Positions 25,888 through 34,229 of a stretch of 64,000 bases of DNA are shown one piece after another. The DNA is from DASQGA01 sp963762085 (GTDB taxonomy: Bacteria; Actinomycetota; Thermoleophilia; Gaiellales; Gaiellaceae), in contig CAVXJD010000006.1 of assembly GCA_963762085.1 (NCBI GenBank), positions 62,001 through 126,000 on the forward strand. The letters are read 5' to 3'. The position numbers and the translations under genes are program-made. Numbering within the stretch: the stretch's first letter is position 1; the number at the start of each line of letters is the position of its first letter. The notes under the pieces were generated by a model. It saw only the letters and a program-made list of their open reading frames with translations. It did not search any database and was not told where the DNA came from.

Positions 25888-28800
25888 CTAGCGAGGAAGC
25901 GGCGCCACCTCTCGAAGCAGCCCGCGCGCTGTCTCGGCGGAGACGATGTTCCCTTTCTCTTCGTGGAGGCGAACTGCGTCCGCCAGTGCGTCCGCAGCCT
26001 CCCGGGGACGTCCGGCAAGGCGGAGTACCTCGCCCAGGTCCATTGACGCCTTCGCGCGAGCGTCCAGATAGTCCCCTGTCTCGAGTTCCTCGACGCCCCG
26101 TCGGGCGAGGCGCTCGGCTTCCTCGATGTCGCCCATTCGGGCCTTGATCTTCCCGCGCAAGGCGTCGATCTCGGGAGCCTCGACCTCAAGGACGTCGGCT
26201 GCCTCGACGTACCGGCCCTGCTGATAGAGGACCTCGGCGAGGTACTCGCCGACGCTCGCTCGAAAGGCGCTCTCGCCGAGCGACCCGAGCAGCTCATAAC
26301 CAGGGCGGAGCTCATGCTCAGCCGACTCCAGGTCACCCGCGAGCAGCTCGACCTGGCCGACGTACTGCGCGTTGATGCCCTGCCGAACCCGGAGCGCAAA
26401 CTCGTCGGCAATCCGTTTGGCTTCCGAAACCGACCCTCGCGCGTCCTCGAACCGACCGCTCATCGCCTCGAGCAGGCCCCGCTTCTCGAGCGCGAAGATA
26501 TCGAGAAGCGGATCCTTCAACCCTCGCCTGAGGACTTCGTCGCAGAAGGCGATCCCCTCGGACACTGGTGTTGGCCCATGGGCGACGGCGCCGATCCACC
26601 ATGCCAGCGCCTCCGTCTCACGACGCAGGTCCCCCGCGGCGCGCGCGATCGCAACCGCGTGCTTGTAAGCCTCTTCCGAGTCGCGGGCGGAGCCGAGCCA
26701 GAAGCGTGCCCGGCCGACCAGCGCCCACGCCAGCGCGAGTGCACGGTCATCGTTGAGGCTGTTGAACTGCTGGACAGCCGCCTCCGCCTCGCGCAGGAGG
26801 TCGCGTGGGTCGGTTCGATCGGTATGCACTCCCGCATGCACGCTACGAAGGCGTGCGTGGGCGGCGAGAAGCGCATTCCCCGATTCGTCGGCCCGCGCGA
26901 TCACTTCCTCGAGTACCGCCTCGCCGTGGACGAGATTCCCGGCGTCGAGAAGCGCGTCGGCGAGATCGGCGAGCGCTACGAGCCGGCCAGGGTCATTCTC
27001 CTCGTACAGGTCGCAGGCCCGCGTGAGAAGACCCTCGGCGCCGCGCACATCCCGTCGTGCGGCCGCCCGCTGTCCCGCGCCGGCGAGACGCTTGGCCGCA
27101 CCGCGGGCGAGCCTTCTGCCCTCCTCGTCTACCGGGCCGAGCTCGGAGCGGTAGCAGTACGCCGCCTCGAGGTGGTAGCCGACGATCTCCTCATACTCGC
27201 CGAGCCGCTCGGCCGCAGCACGTTCGAGCCAACTCGCGAAGCGCTCGTGCAGCTCGGCGCGTAGCTGCTTCGAAATCGACTGATAGGCGGCGTCGCGAAC
27301 GAGCGCGTGAACGAAACGGAACCCGTCGTCGCCGTCGAAACGCGTCTGGTCCGGCCGGACGAACTGCTTGCGGATCAGGGACGTGAGCAGCGCGTCGAGC
27401 CTGGCGCTTGCCGAGGGCGGAAGCAGGGCTGCGACTGCGCCCCGGTGGAAACCTCTTCCCTCGATCGACGCCCGTTCGATGACGGCCCGCTCGTCCGAAG
27501 GGAGCCGGTCGATCCTGGCAGCGAGCAGCGCGTCGATCGTTGGTGGGACCGCCGCCCGCTGTGACTCGCTCTCGACGGCCCGGAGCGCAAGCATCTGCTC
27601 CACGAAGAGAGGATTCCCCTCCGAGGCGTCGAGGATCTCCGTCCGCACGCTCTCGGCCAAACCTTGGTCGCCGGCGACTCCGTCCACGAGCGTCCCCGCT
27701 TCTTCCTCCGAGAGCTGGGCGAGCGAGAGGATGCTGGCATTCTCCCTCGGCGCCGCCCACGACGGCCGGTCCTCGAACAAGTCCGGGCGGGTGAGACAGA
27801 GGAGGAGCATCGGCGTGTCGGTGACGAAACTGACGAGGTATTCGAGGAGATCGATGAGCATCGACTCGGCCCAGTGGATGTCGTCGACGACCGCGACCAC
27901 GGGCTTCGACTTCCCGAGGGTCTCGAACAACTTGCGAAAGGCCCAGAATGCTTCCTCGGGTTGACCCTTGGCGCTCGCGAGCCCGAGCGCTCCGACGATC
28001 CGATCGACGGCGAGAGCCGACCACTCCTCCCCAGCAAGCAGCTCCGAAAGGCCGGCCTCGGGTCTAGTGCCCCCGAGCTGCCGCACGATGTCTGCGAGCG
28101 GCGCGAACGTGATTCTCTCGCCGTAGGGAAGGCAGCTCCCGATAACGACGCGTGCACGCCCGCCCGCAGCGGCGACGAACTCACGCACCAGCCGCGATTT
28201 GCCGATCCCGGGCGGGCCGACAACCGTGCAGAGTACGCACAGGCGATCCGTAGAGGCGCGGTCGAGTGCTTCGAGGAGCGTCTCGAGCTCGTGCCGCCGG
28301 CCGATGAAGGGAGTGGAGATCTCTCGTGTGAATGCCGGGACGTCGGGCAGGACCTCGAGGAGGCGCCAGGCCGCGCTCGGGACGCTCTTGCCCTTTAGAG
28401 CTAGCGGCTCGAGAGGCTCGACACGGACCGCATCGGCAACCAACCGACGCGTCGTGTCGCCTATCAGCACCTCCCCGGGAGCGGCTGCTTGCTCGAGGCG
28501 AGCGGCGACGTTGACGGCGTCGCCCGTTGCGAAGGCCTGACCCTGCGAGGAATCTCCCGCAACGACTTCGCCCGTGTTCACGCCGATCCGCACCTGGATC
28601 CCGACGCCCCGCTCGCGCTCGAAGCCCTCGTTCAGCCGCCCGAGCCCGTCGCGCATCGCAGCCGCTGCTCGCACGGCTCGCACGGCGTCGTCCTCGTGCA
28701 CGACGGGGATGCCGAAGACCGCCATGACCGCGTCGCCGATGAACTTCTCGACCGTGCCGCCGTGGCGCTCGAGGATTACCCGCATCTCCTGGAAATAGCG

Positions 28801-28995
28801 ATTCATCATCCCCCGGAGCGCCTCGGGATCGAGCCTCTCGCCGAGCCCGGTCGACCCGGTCACATCCGCGAAGAGGAGCGTCACGGTCTTGCGTATGCCG
28901 CCGGCCGGCGCGTCTTCGGCCAGCGCCAAGCCGCAGCCCAGGCAGAACCTCGCCCGAGGCGGGTTCTCCTCGCCGCACGACGAGCAGGTCGCCAT
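25888..28995 (-). CDS. zinc-ribbon / adenylate cyclase / AAA ATPase / TPR regulator
   Basis: 1035 residues. An N-terminal zinc ribbon (Cys4, Cys7, Cys18, Cys21) precedes a class III cyclase domain (~35-215: LLFADVTGSTG with Asp44, EKFIGDAVMAVFG with Lys84 and Asp88, GDAVNVAARLEQ with the Asn and Arg). Here the substrate-recognition Lys and the Asn/Arg pair are retained, so it is plausibly an active adenylate cyclase. A large AAA ATPase follows (P-loop VVGPPGIGKSRLV, Walker B VVAVVDDIHWA), then TPR-like repeats to the end. It differs from the cyclase-like protein at 21.3 kb in having the ribbon and canonical catalytic residues. No membrane segment is visible. Confidence 0.88.
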   Translation of the reverse strand: MATCSSCGEENPPRARFCLGCGLALAEDAPAGGIRKTVTLLFADVTGSTGLGERLDPEALRGMMNRYFQEMRVILERHGGTVEKFIGDAVMAVFGIPVVHEDDAVRAVRAAAAMRDGLGRLNEGFERERGVGIQVRIGVNTGEVVAGDSSQGQAFATGDAVNVAARLEQAAAPGEVLIGDTTRRLVADAVRVEPLEPLALKGKSVPSAAWRLLEVLPDVPAFTREISTPFIGRRHELETLLEALDRASTDRLCVLCTVVGPPGIGKSRLVREFVAAAGGRARVVIGSCLPYGERITFAPLADIVRQLGGTRPEAGLSELLAGEEWSALAVDRIVGALGLASAKGQPEEAFWAFRKLFETLGKSKPVVAVVDDIHWAESMLIDLLEYLVSFVTDTPMLLLCLTRPDLFEDRPSWAAPRENASILSLAQLSEEEAGTLVDGVAGDQGLAESVRTEILDASEGNPLFVEQMLALRAVESESQRAAVPPTIDALLAARIDRLPSDERAVIERASIEGRGFHRGAVAALLPPSASARLDALLTSLIRKQFVRPDQTRFDGDDGFRFVHALVRDAAYQSISKQLRAELHERFASWLERAAAERLGEYEEIVGYHLEAAYCYRSELGPVDEEGRRLARGAAKRLAGAGQRAAARRDVRGAEGLLTRACDLYEENDPGRLVALADLADALLDAGNLVHGEAVLEEVIARADESGNALLAAHARLRSVHAGVHTDRTDPRDLLREAEAAVQQFNSLNDDRALALAWALVGRARFWLGSARDSEEAYKHAVAIARAAGDLRRETEALAWWIGAVAHGPTPVSEGIAFCDEVLRRGLKDPLLDIFALEKRGLLEAMSGRFEDARGSVSEAKRIADEFALRVRQGINAQYVGQVELLAGDLESAEHELRPGYELLGSLGESAFRASVGEYLAEVLYQQGRYVEAADVLEVEAPEIDALRGKIKARMGDIEEAERLARRGVEELETGDYLDARAKASMDLGEVLRLAGRPREAADALADAVRLHEEKGNIVSAETARGLLREVAPLPR

Positions 28996-29079
28996 GCGCC
29001 GAGTGTACGACGATCGCTCCGGCCTGACGCGCTGGCGAAAGCCAGCTAGCCTCCGGACTGCTCAAATGCTCTTGGGCGC

Positions 29080-29514
29080 TTAGGCGTCGAGCTGAGCGTC
29101 GAGCGTGATCTCGGGTACGCCTGCGAGCGCCTGCGAGATGGGGCAACCGGCCTTCGCACCCTCGGCCGCTTCTCGGAATGCGGCCTCGTCGATGTTCGGG
29201 ACGCGGGCCTGCACGGTGAGCGCGCTCTTCGTGATTCCGGTCCCGGGGACGAACGTCACGGTCGCCGACGTGCGGAGCTCGTCCGGCGGGTAGCCGGCGT
29301 CGGCGAGCGCGCCCGAGAGCGCCATCGCGAAGCAGGAGGCGTGCGCGGCTGCGAGCAAGTCTTCCGGGCTCGTACGGCCTTGCGGATCTTCGGCGCGCGA
29401 GGTCCAGGTCACTGGAAGCGGCGCAAGCACTCCGCTCGTAGTCGAGTCAATCGTGCCGCTGCCCTCGATCAGGCTGCCTTGCCAGGTGACTTCCGCCGTG
29501 CGGTGCGGGGCCAT
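29080..29514 (-). CDS. OsmC-family hydroperoxide reductase
   Basis: 144 residues from the ATG at 29514, with GGAGG 6 bases upstream. The two redox cysteines are in LLAAAHASCFAMALSGAL and KAGCPISQAL, as in OsmC/Ohr peroxidases that reduce organic hydroperoxides. The N-terminal AEVTWQGSLIEGSGTIDST matches the typical first strand. The frame extends 19 codons further upstream to 29571 but without a better start. It sits between a regulator and dinB, a small stress-response stretch; there is no visible operon link to either. Confidence 0.88.
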   Translation of the reverse strand: MAPHRTAEVTWQGSLIEGSGTIDSTTSGVLAPLPVTWTSRAEDPQGRTSPEDLLAAAHASCFAMALSGALADAGYPPDELRTSATVTFVPGTGITKSALTVQARVPNIDEAAFREAAEGAKAGCPISQALAGVPEITLDAQLDA

Positions 29515-29580
29515 TGCCGTCCTCCCCGTCATCCTGCGCGTTGGAACGCGGAGCCTATCCTCGCACGCCATTGCCGGGTT

Positions 29581-30771
29581 TTAGTCGGGGAGCATGGGCA
29601 CCGTGAATCCCCGGTCGCGTCCGAGCAGCACGGCGCGAGTGACAGCCGTGGGCCCGAACCGATCACGCGCCTCGTCGAGTGCGGCGTCGAGTGCATCGCC
29701 GCTGTGACGATCGAAGGGCAGCGTGAGCTGGACGGCGGTGTCGTTGTCGAGATTGGCGACCGCCACTCCGACCAGTGTGAGGCCCTGCCGCTCGATCATC
29801 GGCACTACGGTCGCGAGCAGCCCTCTCGCGGCGGCGAGGATCGTCTGGGTGTGCGCGGTCGGGCGCTGGAGCGTGTGCGACCGCGTCGCTCGGGAGAAGT
29901 CGTCGAAGCGCAGCCGAAGCACGACGGTGCGGCCGACCCGCCCTGCAGTTCGCATCCGGCGGGTGACACGGTCGACCAGGCCGACCACGACGGCGTCGAC
30001 GGCGTCCAGTGATTTCGGCGAACGGCCAAGAGCACGCTGCGAGCCGATCGAGCCTCGGCGGCGGCGTGCGTGCACCGGTCTGGGATCGCGGTTGTGGGCG
30101 AGTGCGTGGAGGTGCCGCCCTGACGCCCGTCCGAGCATTGAGACGAGCGACGCCTCGGCGAGCCGCGCGACCTGGCCGACGGTCGTGATGCCCCGGGCGC
30201 GGAGCTTGTCAGCGGTGACCGGTCCGACGCCCCAGAGCCGCTCGACCGGAAGAGGGTGAAGAAAGGCAAGCTCGCGATCGGGCGGCACCACGAGCAGCCC
30301 GTCGGGCTTGGCCACCCCACTCGCAACCTTGGCCAGGAACTTCGTCCGGGCGACCCCGACCGTGATCGGCAGACCGACCCGCTCGAGGACAGCGTTCCGC
30401 AGCCGCACGGCGATCTCCGTGGGTGTGCCCGAGATCCGCTCGAGCCCGCGGACGTCGAGGAACGCCTCGTCGATCGACAGGCCCTCGACCAGCGGGGTTG
30501 TGTCGTCGAACACGCGAAACACCGCCTTGCTCGCCTCGGCGTAGGCCGACATCCGAGGGCTGACCACGATCACTTCGGGGCAGAGCCGACGGGCTCGCTT
30601 GCCGCCCATCGCAGTGCGGACTCCGTGAGCCTTGGCCTCGTAGCTGGCCGCAAGCACGACCCCGCCGCCGACGATCACCGGACGGCCACGCAGGCGAGGA
30701 TCGTCTCGCTGCTCGACCGACGCGAAGAACGCGTCGAGGTCAGCGTGCAGGATCGTGGCCTCGTGCAACAC
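29581..30771 (-). CDS. dinB: DNA polymerase IV
   Basis: 396-residue Y-family polymerase. It starts HEATILHADLDAFFASVEQ with the first catalytic aspartate, followed by LSIDEAFLDV (Asp101/Glu102), the TVGVARTKFLAKVASG palm/thumb region with the helix-hairpin-helix LWGVGPVTADKL, and a C-terminal little-finger domain. It performs error-prone translesion synthesis. The start is a GTG at 30771 that directly abuts an SOS box, with a -10-like TAAACT just beyond, so the mRNA may be nearly leaderless. A beta-clamp-binding motif may lie in QLTLPF near the C-terminus. Confidence 0.92.
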   Translation of the reverse strand: MLHEATILHADLDAFFASVEQRDDPRLRGRPVIVGGGVVLAASYEAKAHGVRTAMGGKRARRLCPEVIVVSPRMSAYAEASKAVFRVFDDTTPLVEGLSIDEAFLDVRGLERISGTPTEIAVRLRNAVLERVGLPITVGVARTKFLAKVASGVAKPDGLLVVPPDRELAFLHPLPVERLWGVGPVTADKLRARGITTVGQVARLAEASLVSMLGRASGRHLHALAHNRDPRPVHARRRRGSIGSQRALGRSPKSLDAVDAVVVGLVDRVTRRMRTAGRVGRTVVLRLRFDDFSRATRSHTLQRPTAHTQTILAAARGLLATVVPMIERQGLTLVGVAVANLDNDTAVQLTLPFDRHSGDALDAALDEARDRFGPTAVTRAVLLGRDRGFTVPMLPD

Positions 30772-30784
30772 GAACGTATGTTCG
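30771..30784. promoter_or_regulatory. SOS box (LexA operator) of dinB
   Basis: CGAACGTATGTTCG is a perfect CGAAC-N4-GTTCG palindrome, the LexA-binding consensus of Gram-positive bacteria and Actinobacteria. Its first base is the last base of the dinB GTG start codon on the complementary strand, so LexA would block initiation directly. A -10-like TAAACT (30791-30786, minus strand) lies just upstream. Confidence 0.85.
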
Positions 30785-30804
30785 TAGTTTAGGTGATTAT
30801 TGCG

Positions 30805-31563
30805 CTAGGTGCGGGCGCGTGCGGCCCAGGCGATTGCCTCGACCGTGAAAGGAGCGGGCGGCGCAAGCCGCCTGCAGCGCTCTTTCAGTTCCTCCTGCCC
30901 GGCGGCGTCGAGCCCGGCCGCATACGCGCCCGCGGGGCCCACGCCGAGCGTAAACGGCTCCCACCAATCGTCGAAGTTCCCGTACTGCATCTGGACGGTC
31001 AATTCGGTGTCCTCGACGTCGTGGAGACCGGCGGCCTTGAACAACTCCGCGAGGTGACCCTCGCGCACCCCCGCAAGCTCCGATTCGTCCGGAGCGGCCG
31101 GATCAAGCTCTCGCACCGCCGTCCAGAACAGGCTGAGCGGACCTCGCCGACCAGCGTGGTCCCAGACGCAAGCGGCGACGACCCCGCCAGGGCCGGTGAC
31201 TCGCGCCATCTCGCGCAGGCTGGCGATGGGATCCGACATGAAATGCACGACGAGCTGCGCCAGGGCGACGTCGAACTCGGCGTCGGGAAACGGCAACTCC
31301 TCCGCGGCGGCACGTCGAACGTCGACACCAGGGTGCCGCTCGCGGGCAGCGTCCACGAATGGCTCCGAGGGGTCGACGGCTGCCACCGACTCGGCGCCGA
31401 GCCTCGCAACGAGCTCGCCGGTCAAGGCACCGGGCCCACAACCGACATCGAGCGCCCGCCGACCTTGCTCGACGCCCCCGAAGTCGGCGAACAATGGCGC
31501 AAGCCGCACTGAGTAACGCCCCATGAATCGGTCGTAGGCGTCAGCGGCAACGGCGAAGCTCAT
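30805..31563 (-). CDS. SAM-dependent methyltransferase
   Basis: 252 residues from the ATG at 31563. Motif I ALDVGCGPGALTGELV, AAVDPSEPFV, then ELPFPDAEFDVALAQLVVHFM and GGVVAACVWDHAG place it with UbiE/Methyltransf_11-type enzymes. The acceptor is unknown. It is followed by dinB after 33 bases and preceded by another methyltransferase gene in the same direction, about 37 bases apart, forming a small two-gene unit. The two are related in fold but not near-identical. Confidence 0.85.
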   Translation of the reverse strand: MSFAVAADAYDRFMGRYSVRLAPLFADFGGVEQGRRALDVGCGPGALTGELVARLGAESVAAVDPSEPFVDAARERHPGVDVRRAAAEELPFPDAEFDVALAQLVVHFMSDPIASLREMARVTGPGGVVAACVWDHAGRRGPLSLFWTAVRELDPAAPDESELAGVREGHLAELFKAAGLHDVEDTELTVQMQYGNFDDWWEPFTLGVGPAGAYAAGLDAAGQEELKERCRRLAPPAPFTVEAIAWAARART

Positions 31564-31600
31564 CACAGGAATCTCGCGCGGGCCGATTCGGCTAGGCGTC

Positions 31601-32389
31601 TCAGCGGCGCGTTCCGAGCACGAGCAGGTACTCGCGCGTGTGAACGATCTCGCCGTTCGCACGGTAGTTCGTCTCGAAGAAGTCGACCCAGTCGCGGCGC
31701 AGCTCTTCACGACGATCACCGAGCGACTCGGCCAGTGTCTTCGTCGGACCGTAGCTCGTCGAGAAGAGCTCCCAGTACGCCTCTCCGGATGGCACGCGAA
31801 GCGTCGAGACGTGCTCCTCGAGCTCGAGCTCGAACGAGTCGCCCAGCAACTCGCGGACGTGATCCTCGCCGCCCCACGCAAAGGGGCTGCTCGGAGGCGG
31901 GGCCGGCTGATACGGCGCCATCACCTTGAACACCTTCGCCATGCCGCTCGTGGGCGTCCAGTTGGCAAGCGCGATCCGCCCTCCAGGCGCCGTGACCCGG
32001 GCCAGCTCACCCGCCGCGGCCTCGTGATCGGGCGCGAACATGATCCCGCAAGTCGACGAGACCTTGTGGAAGCTCGCATCGCCGAGCGCCAACCGCTCGA
32101 CATCGCCGACGACGTACTCGATCTCGAGCCCGAGCTCGGCGGCGCGCTCCTTCGCAGTCTCGATCAGACCGGGCGCGAGGTCGAGCCCAGTCACGCTCGC
32201 ACCGGCGGCGGCAGCGCGCTCGGCGACCGCACCCGTACCGCACGCAAGGTCGAGCCATCGGTCGCCCGACTCCGGCGCCAGCCGCTCGGCGACGACGTCG
32301 TGGATGTCTGTAATCGTCTCGGTGATCCGCTGGTAGGGCCCGTTGGCCCACATCACGCTCTGCCGTTGCTTTAGCTCCTCGTACGCCAC
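31601..32389 (-). CDS. SAM-dependent methyltransferase (UbiE-like)
   Basis: 262 residues from the GTG at 32389 (AYEELKQRQSVMWANGPYQ), which has AAAGGAGA 5-6 bases upstream; the longer frame to 32692 is antisense to the SLATT gene region and rejected. Motif I WLDLACGTGAVAERAAAAG, GLDLAPGLIETAKERA, and GDVERLALGDASFHKV, plus the GGRIALANWTPTSG post-motif, are typical of UbiE/COQ5-like methyltransferases. The N-terminal RQSVMWANGPYQRITETITDIHD is characteristic of a common Actinobacteria/Proteobacteria subfamily. Substrate unknown. Confidence 0.87.
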   Translation of the reverse strand: MAYEELKQRQSVMWANGPYQRITETITDIHDVVAERLAPESGDRWLDLACGTGAVAERAAAAGASVTGLDLAPGLIETAKERAAELGLEIEYVVGDVERLALGDASFHKVSSTCGIMFAPDHEAAAGELARVTAPGGRIALANWTPTSGMAKVFKVMAPYQPAPPPSSPFAWGGEDHVRELLGDSFELELEEHVSTLRVPSGEAYWELFSTSYGPTKTLAESLGDRREELRRDWVDFFETNYRANGEIVHTREYLLVLGTRR

Positions 32390-32482
32390 CGCTGTCTCCT
32401 TTCGCTCGTCCCGCGATTTTCCCACAGGACGGACGTGGTCAGCCTCCCCACTCTCAGCAAGAGGGGCTAAGAAGGGATTGCC

Positions 32483-33022
32483 GTGGCAGTCTTCAAGATG
32501 ACGCCGATGCAGAAGGTGGTCGCGACAATGGTGGAGGAAGCCAGCTTCCTGGAGGAGCTGAGCAGGTCGCGCGCCATCGGGCACCGGGACAAGAGCCACT
32601 CCTGGGACAGAGTCAATTACGGCCTGGGCATACCTGCTGTCGTCGCGGCGACACTTGCCGGGACCTCCGCCTTCTCCGAGTTCGACCAACACAACGTCGT
32701 GGCGGGCGTCTTGGCATTGCTATCCGCCGTCCTCGCCGCCCTGACGACATTCCTCGACCCGAGCAAGAACGCCCGTCTGCACCAACAGGCCTCGACGCGC
32801 TACGGAGAGCTCTGCGGCGATTTTCGGCGCTTTCGCCAGATCGACGTCGAGCAGGGCGGGGCTCCCGAGAGGTTGAAGAACCGGCTCGACGCCTTGGTCA
32901 AGCAGTTCAACAAGACCGACGAACAGAGCCCGACTCTGAGGGGTCGGCTCCGGCGCGGCAGATCCGAGCTGGACCTCATCCCGACAGTGGAGGCGGGTGA
33001 ATCGCGGTCAGCTAAAGCCTGA
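32483..33022 (+). CDS. SLATT-domain 2TM protein (orphan)
   Basis: 179 residues. An N-terminal helix (EEASFLEELSRSRAIGHRD) leads into two membrane helices (YGLGIPAVVAATLAGTSAF and VVAGVLALLSAVLAALTTF) and then a cytosolic coiled coil with KNARLHQQASTRYGELCGDF. This layout matches the SLATT family, 2TM effector proteins often paired with SMODS nucleotidyltransferases or SLOG sensors in antiphage systems. No nucleotidyltransferase, SLOG or reverse-transcriptase gene is adjacent here, so it is an orphan by this view. The start is the GTG at 32483; a Met five codons on is an alternative. Confidence 0.7.
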   Translation: MAVFKMTPMQKVVATMVEEASFLEELSRSRAIGHRDKSHSWDRVNYGLGIPAVVAATLAGTSAFSEFDQHNVVAGVLALLSAVLAALTTFLDPSKNARLHQQASTRYGELCGDFRRFRQIDVEQGGAPERLKNRLDALVKQFNKTDEQSPTLRGRLRRGRSELDLIPTVEAGESRSAKA

Positions 33023-33087
33023 GCGCCGCTGAGCGGAAGCCGGCACGGTCGTTCACACAGGTGGCGAATTCACCGAACAGCGGCTTC

Positions 33088-33117
33088 TTGAGACAGACGC
33101 TACTTGGTTCATATACT
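33088..33117 (+). promoter_or_regulatory. promoter of the RTX-repeat gene
   Basis: -35 TTGAGA at 33088-33093, an 18-base spacer, and -10 TATACT at 33112-33117. Transcription would start around 33124, giving a short leader that carries an AAGGAG site and the small ORF at 33142. The -35 overlaps a motif that recurs at the start of the next large gene (34214-34238). Confidence 0.5.
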
Positions 33118-33141
33118 CCGGCGATACGTTCCGAAGGAGTG

Positions 33142-33165
33142 ATGAAAGCGACGGTCGTTCAATGA
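33142..33165 (+). other. 7-codon leader ORF coupled to the RTX gene
   Basis: An ATG at 33142, preceded by AAGGAG at good spacing, opens a 7-codon ORF (MKATVVQ) whose TGA overlaps the RTX gene's ATG (ATGA). The RTX start has no ribosome-binding site of its own nearby, so its translation probably depends on ribosomes finishing this ORF. Whether the peptide itself matters is unknown. Confidence 0.4.
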
Positions 33166-34019
33166 AGGGGACTCTGCGAGCTTGCCTCCTCGTAATCGGC
33201 TGCTCCTTGCTCCACGTGGGAGGTGGGGTCGCTCACGCGGCCGCGGCGACGTGCGATGGCGCTCCGGCAGAGATCGTCGGGACGCCGGGGAACGACCTCA
33301 TCGTTGGTACTGCCGGGCGCAACGTCATCCAGGCACTCGGAGGTGACGACATCATCCGCGGGTTGGAAGGAAACGATCAGATCTGCGGCGGCGACGGAGG
33401 CGACATCATCTACGCGGGGCCCGGATCGCGTGAGTTCATCTTCGGGGGACCCGGTTCGGACGTCATTCACGGCGGCAGGGGTCAAGACGTGATACTTGAC
33501 GGTCGAGGCGCCGACGTCGTCTTTGCCGAGGGAGGAGCAGATCAGATCTTCGGACCGGGAGCGGGTGCTGACGTCTATTACCTCGGTCCCGGCGACGACT
33601 ATGCGGACGACACGATCGGACAAGACGTTTACCTCGGTGGAGTCGGCTCCGACGTGTTCGCGTTGGGGTATCACGGCCCCGGAGGCAACGATTTCTTTTC
33701 GGGCGGACGCGGTCGAGATTGGATCCAATGGGTCAGTGGCGGCTCCGTCTCGATCAATCTGACCACGGGTCGCGTACGCGGAGCCCCCGGAGCCAAGACG
33801 ATCCGCTCGATTGAAAACGCTCAAGGATCGAATGATGCCGATACGTTGATCGGAAACGGCAGCAACAACAATCTTGAAGGCAACGGAGGGAATGATCGCA
33901 TCGAAGGCAGAGGCGGCAATGATCTGTTGAGCGGCGGCCTTGGCATCGATTTTCTTGACGGCGGGCGTGGCACTGACCGGTGTGAGTTTGCTGAGACGGT
34001 CAGAAGTTGCGAGGCATAG
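33162..34019 (+). CDS. secreted RTX-type calcium-binding repeat protein
   Basis: 285 residues with a signal peptide (LLVIGCSLLHVGGGVAHA). The mature part is almost entirely hemolysin-type nonapeptide repeats, for example GTPGNDLIVG, LGGDDIIRG, GGDGGDIIYAG and GRGGNDLLSGGLGIDFLDGG. Such GGxGxDxUx repeats fold into a calcium-binding beta-roll in secreted or surface proteins. There is a repeat-free middle (~150-210). No type I secretion genes are nearby; export by Sec is implied by the signal peptide. Enzymatic function is not visible. Confidence 0.87.
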   Translation: MKGTLRACLLVIGCSLLHVGGGVAHAAAATCDGAPAEIVGTPGNDLIVGTAGRNVIQALGGDDIIRGLEGNDQICGGDGGDIIYAGPGSREFIFGGPGSDVIHGGRGQDVILDGRGADVVFAEGGADQIFGPGAGADVYYLGPGDDYADDTIGQDVYLGGVGSDVFALGYHGPGGNDFFSGGRGRDWIQWVSGGSVSINLTTGRVRGAPGAKTIRSIENAQGSNDADTLIGNGSNNNLEGNGGNDRIEGRGGNDLLSGGLGIDFLDGGRGTDRCEFAETVRSCEA

Positions 34020-34229
34020 CCAAGCGACGAGGCGAGACGCCGCCTTCGTAGGAGCTATGCGCACCCCGCATCGGCCGGACGTAGTACGAAGTAGCTTGTT
34101 TCGCCGTAGCGAGATACACGCTTCTTCCTGTCGTAGGCCCTTATGTAGTTGCAAATGAGTCTTACGGCCTATTGCGGCCCTGGAGCGCCGGTGAAACTCT
34201 GAAGCTTCGGGCGACCGAATAGGGGTTTC

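Noticed and set aside
29031..29046. GCTGGC-GAAA-GCCAGC hairpin as terminator
   Set aside because: Stable GNRA hairpin but no T-run follows on either strand.
34150..34229. riboswitch before the large secreted protein
   Set aside because: CCGGTGAAACTC and GACCGAATAGG look suggestive, but no known riboswitch core could be matched.
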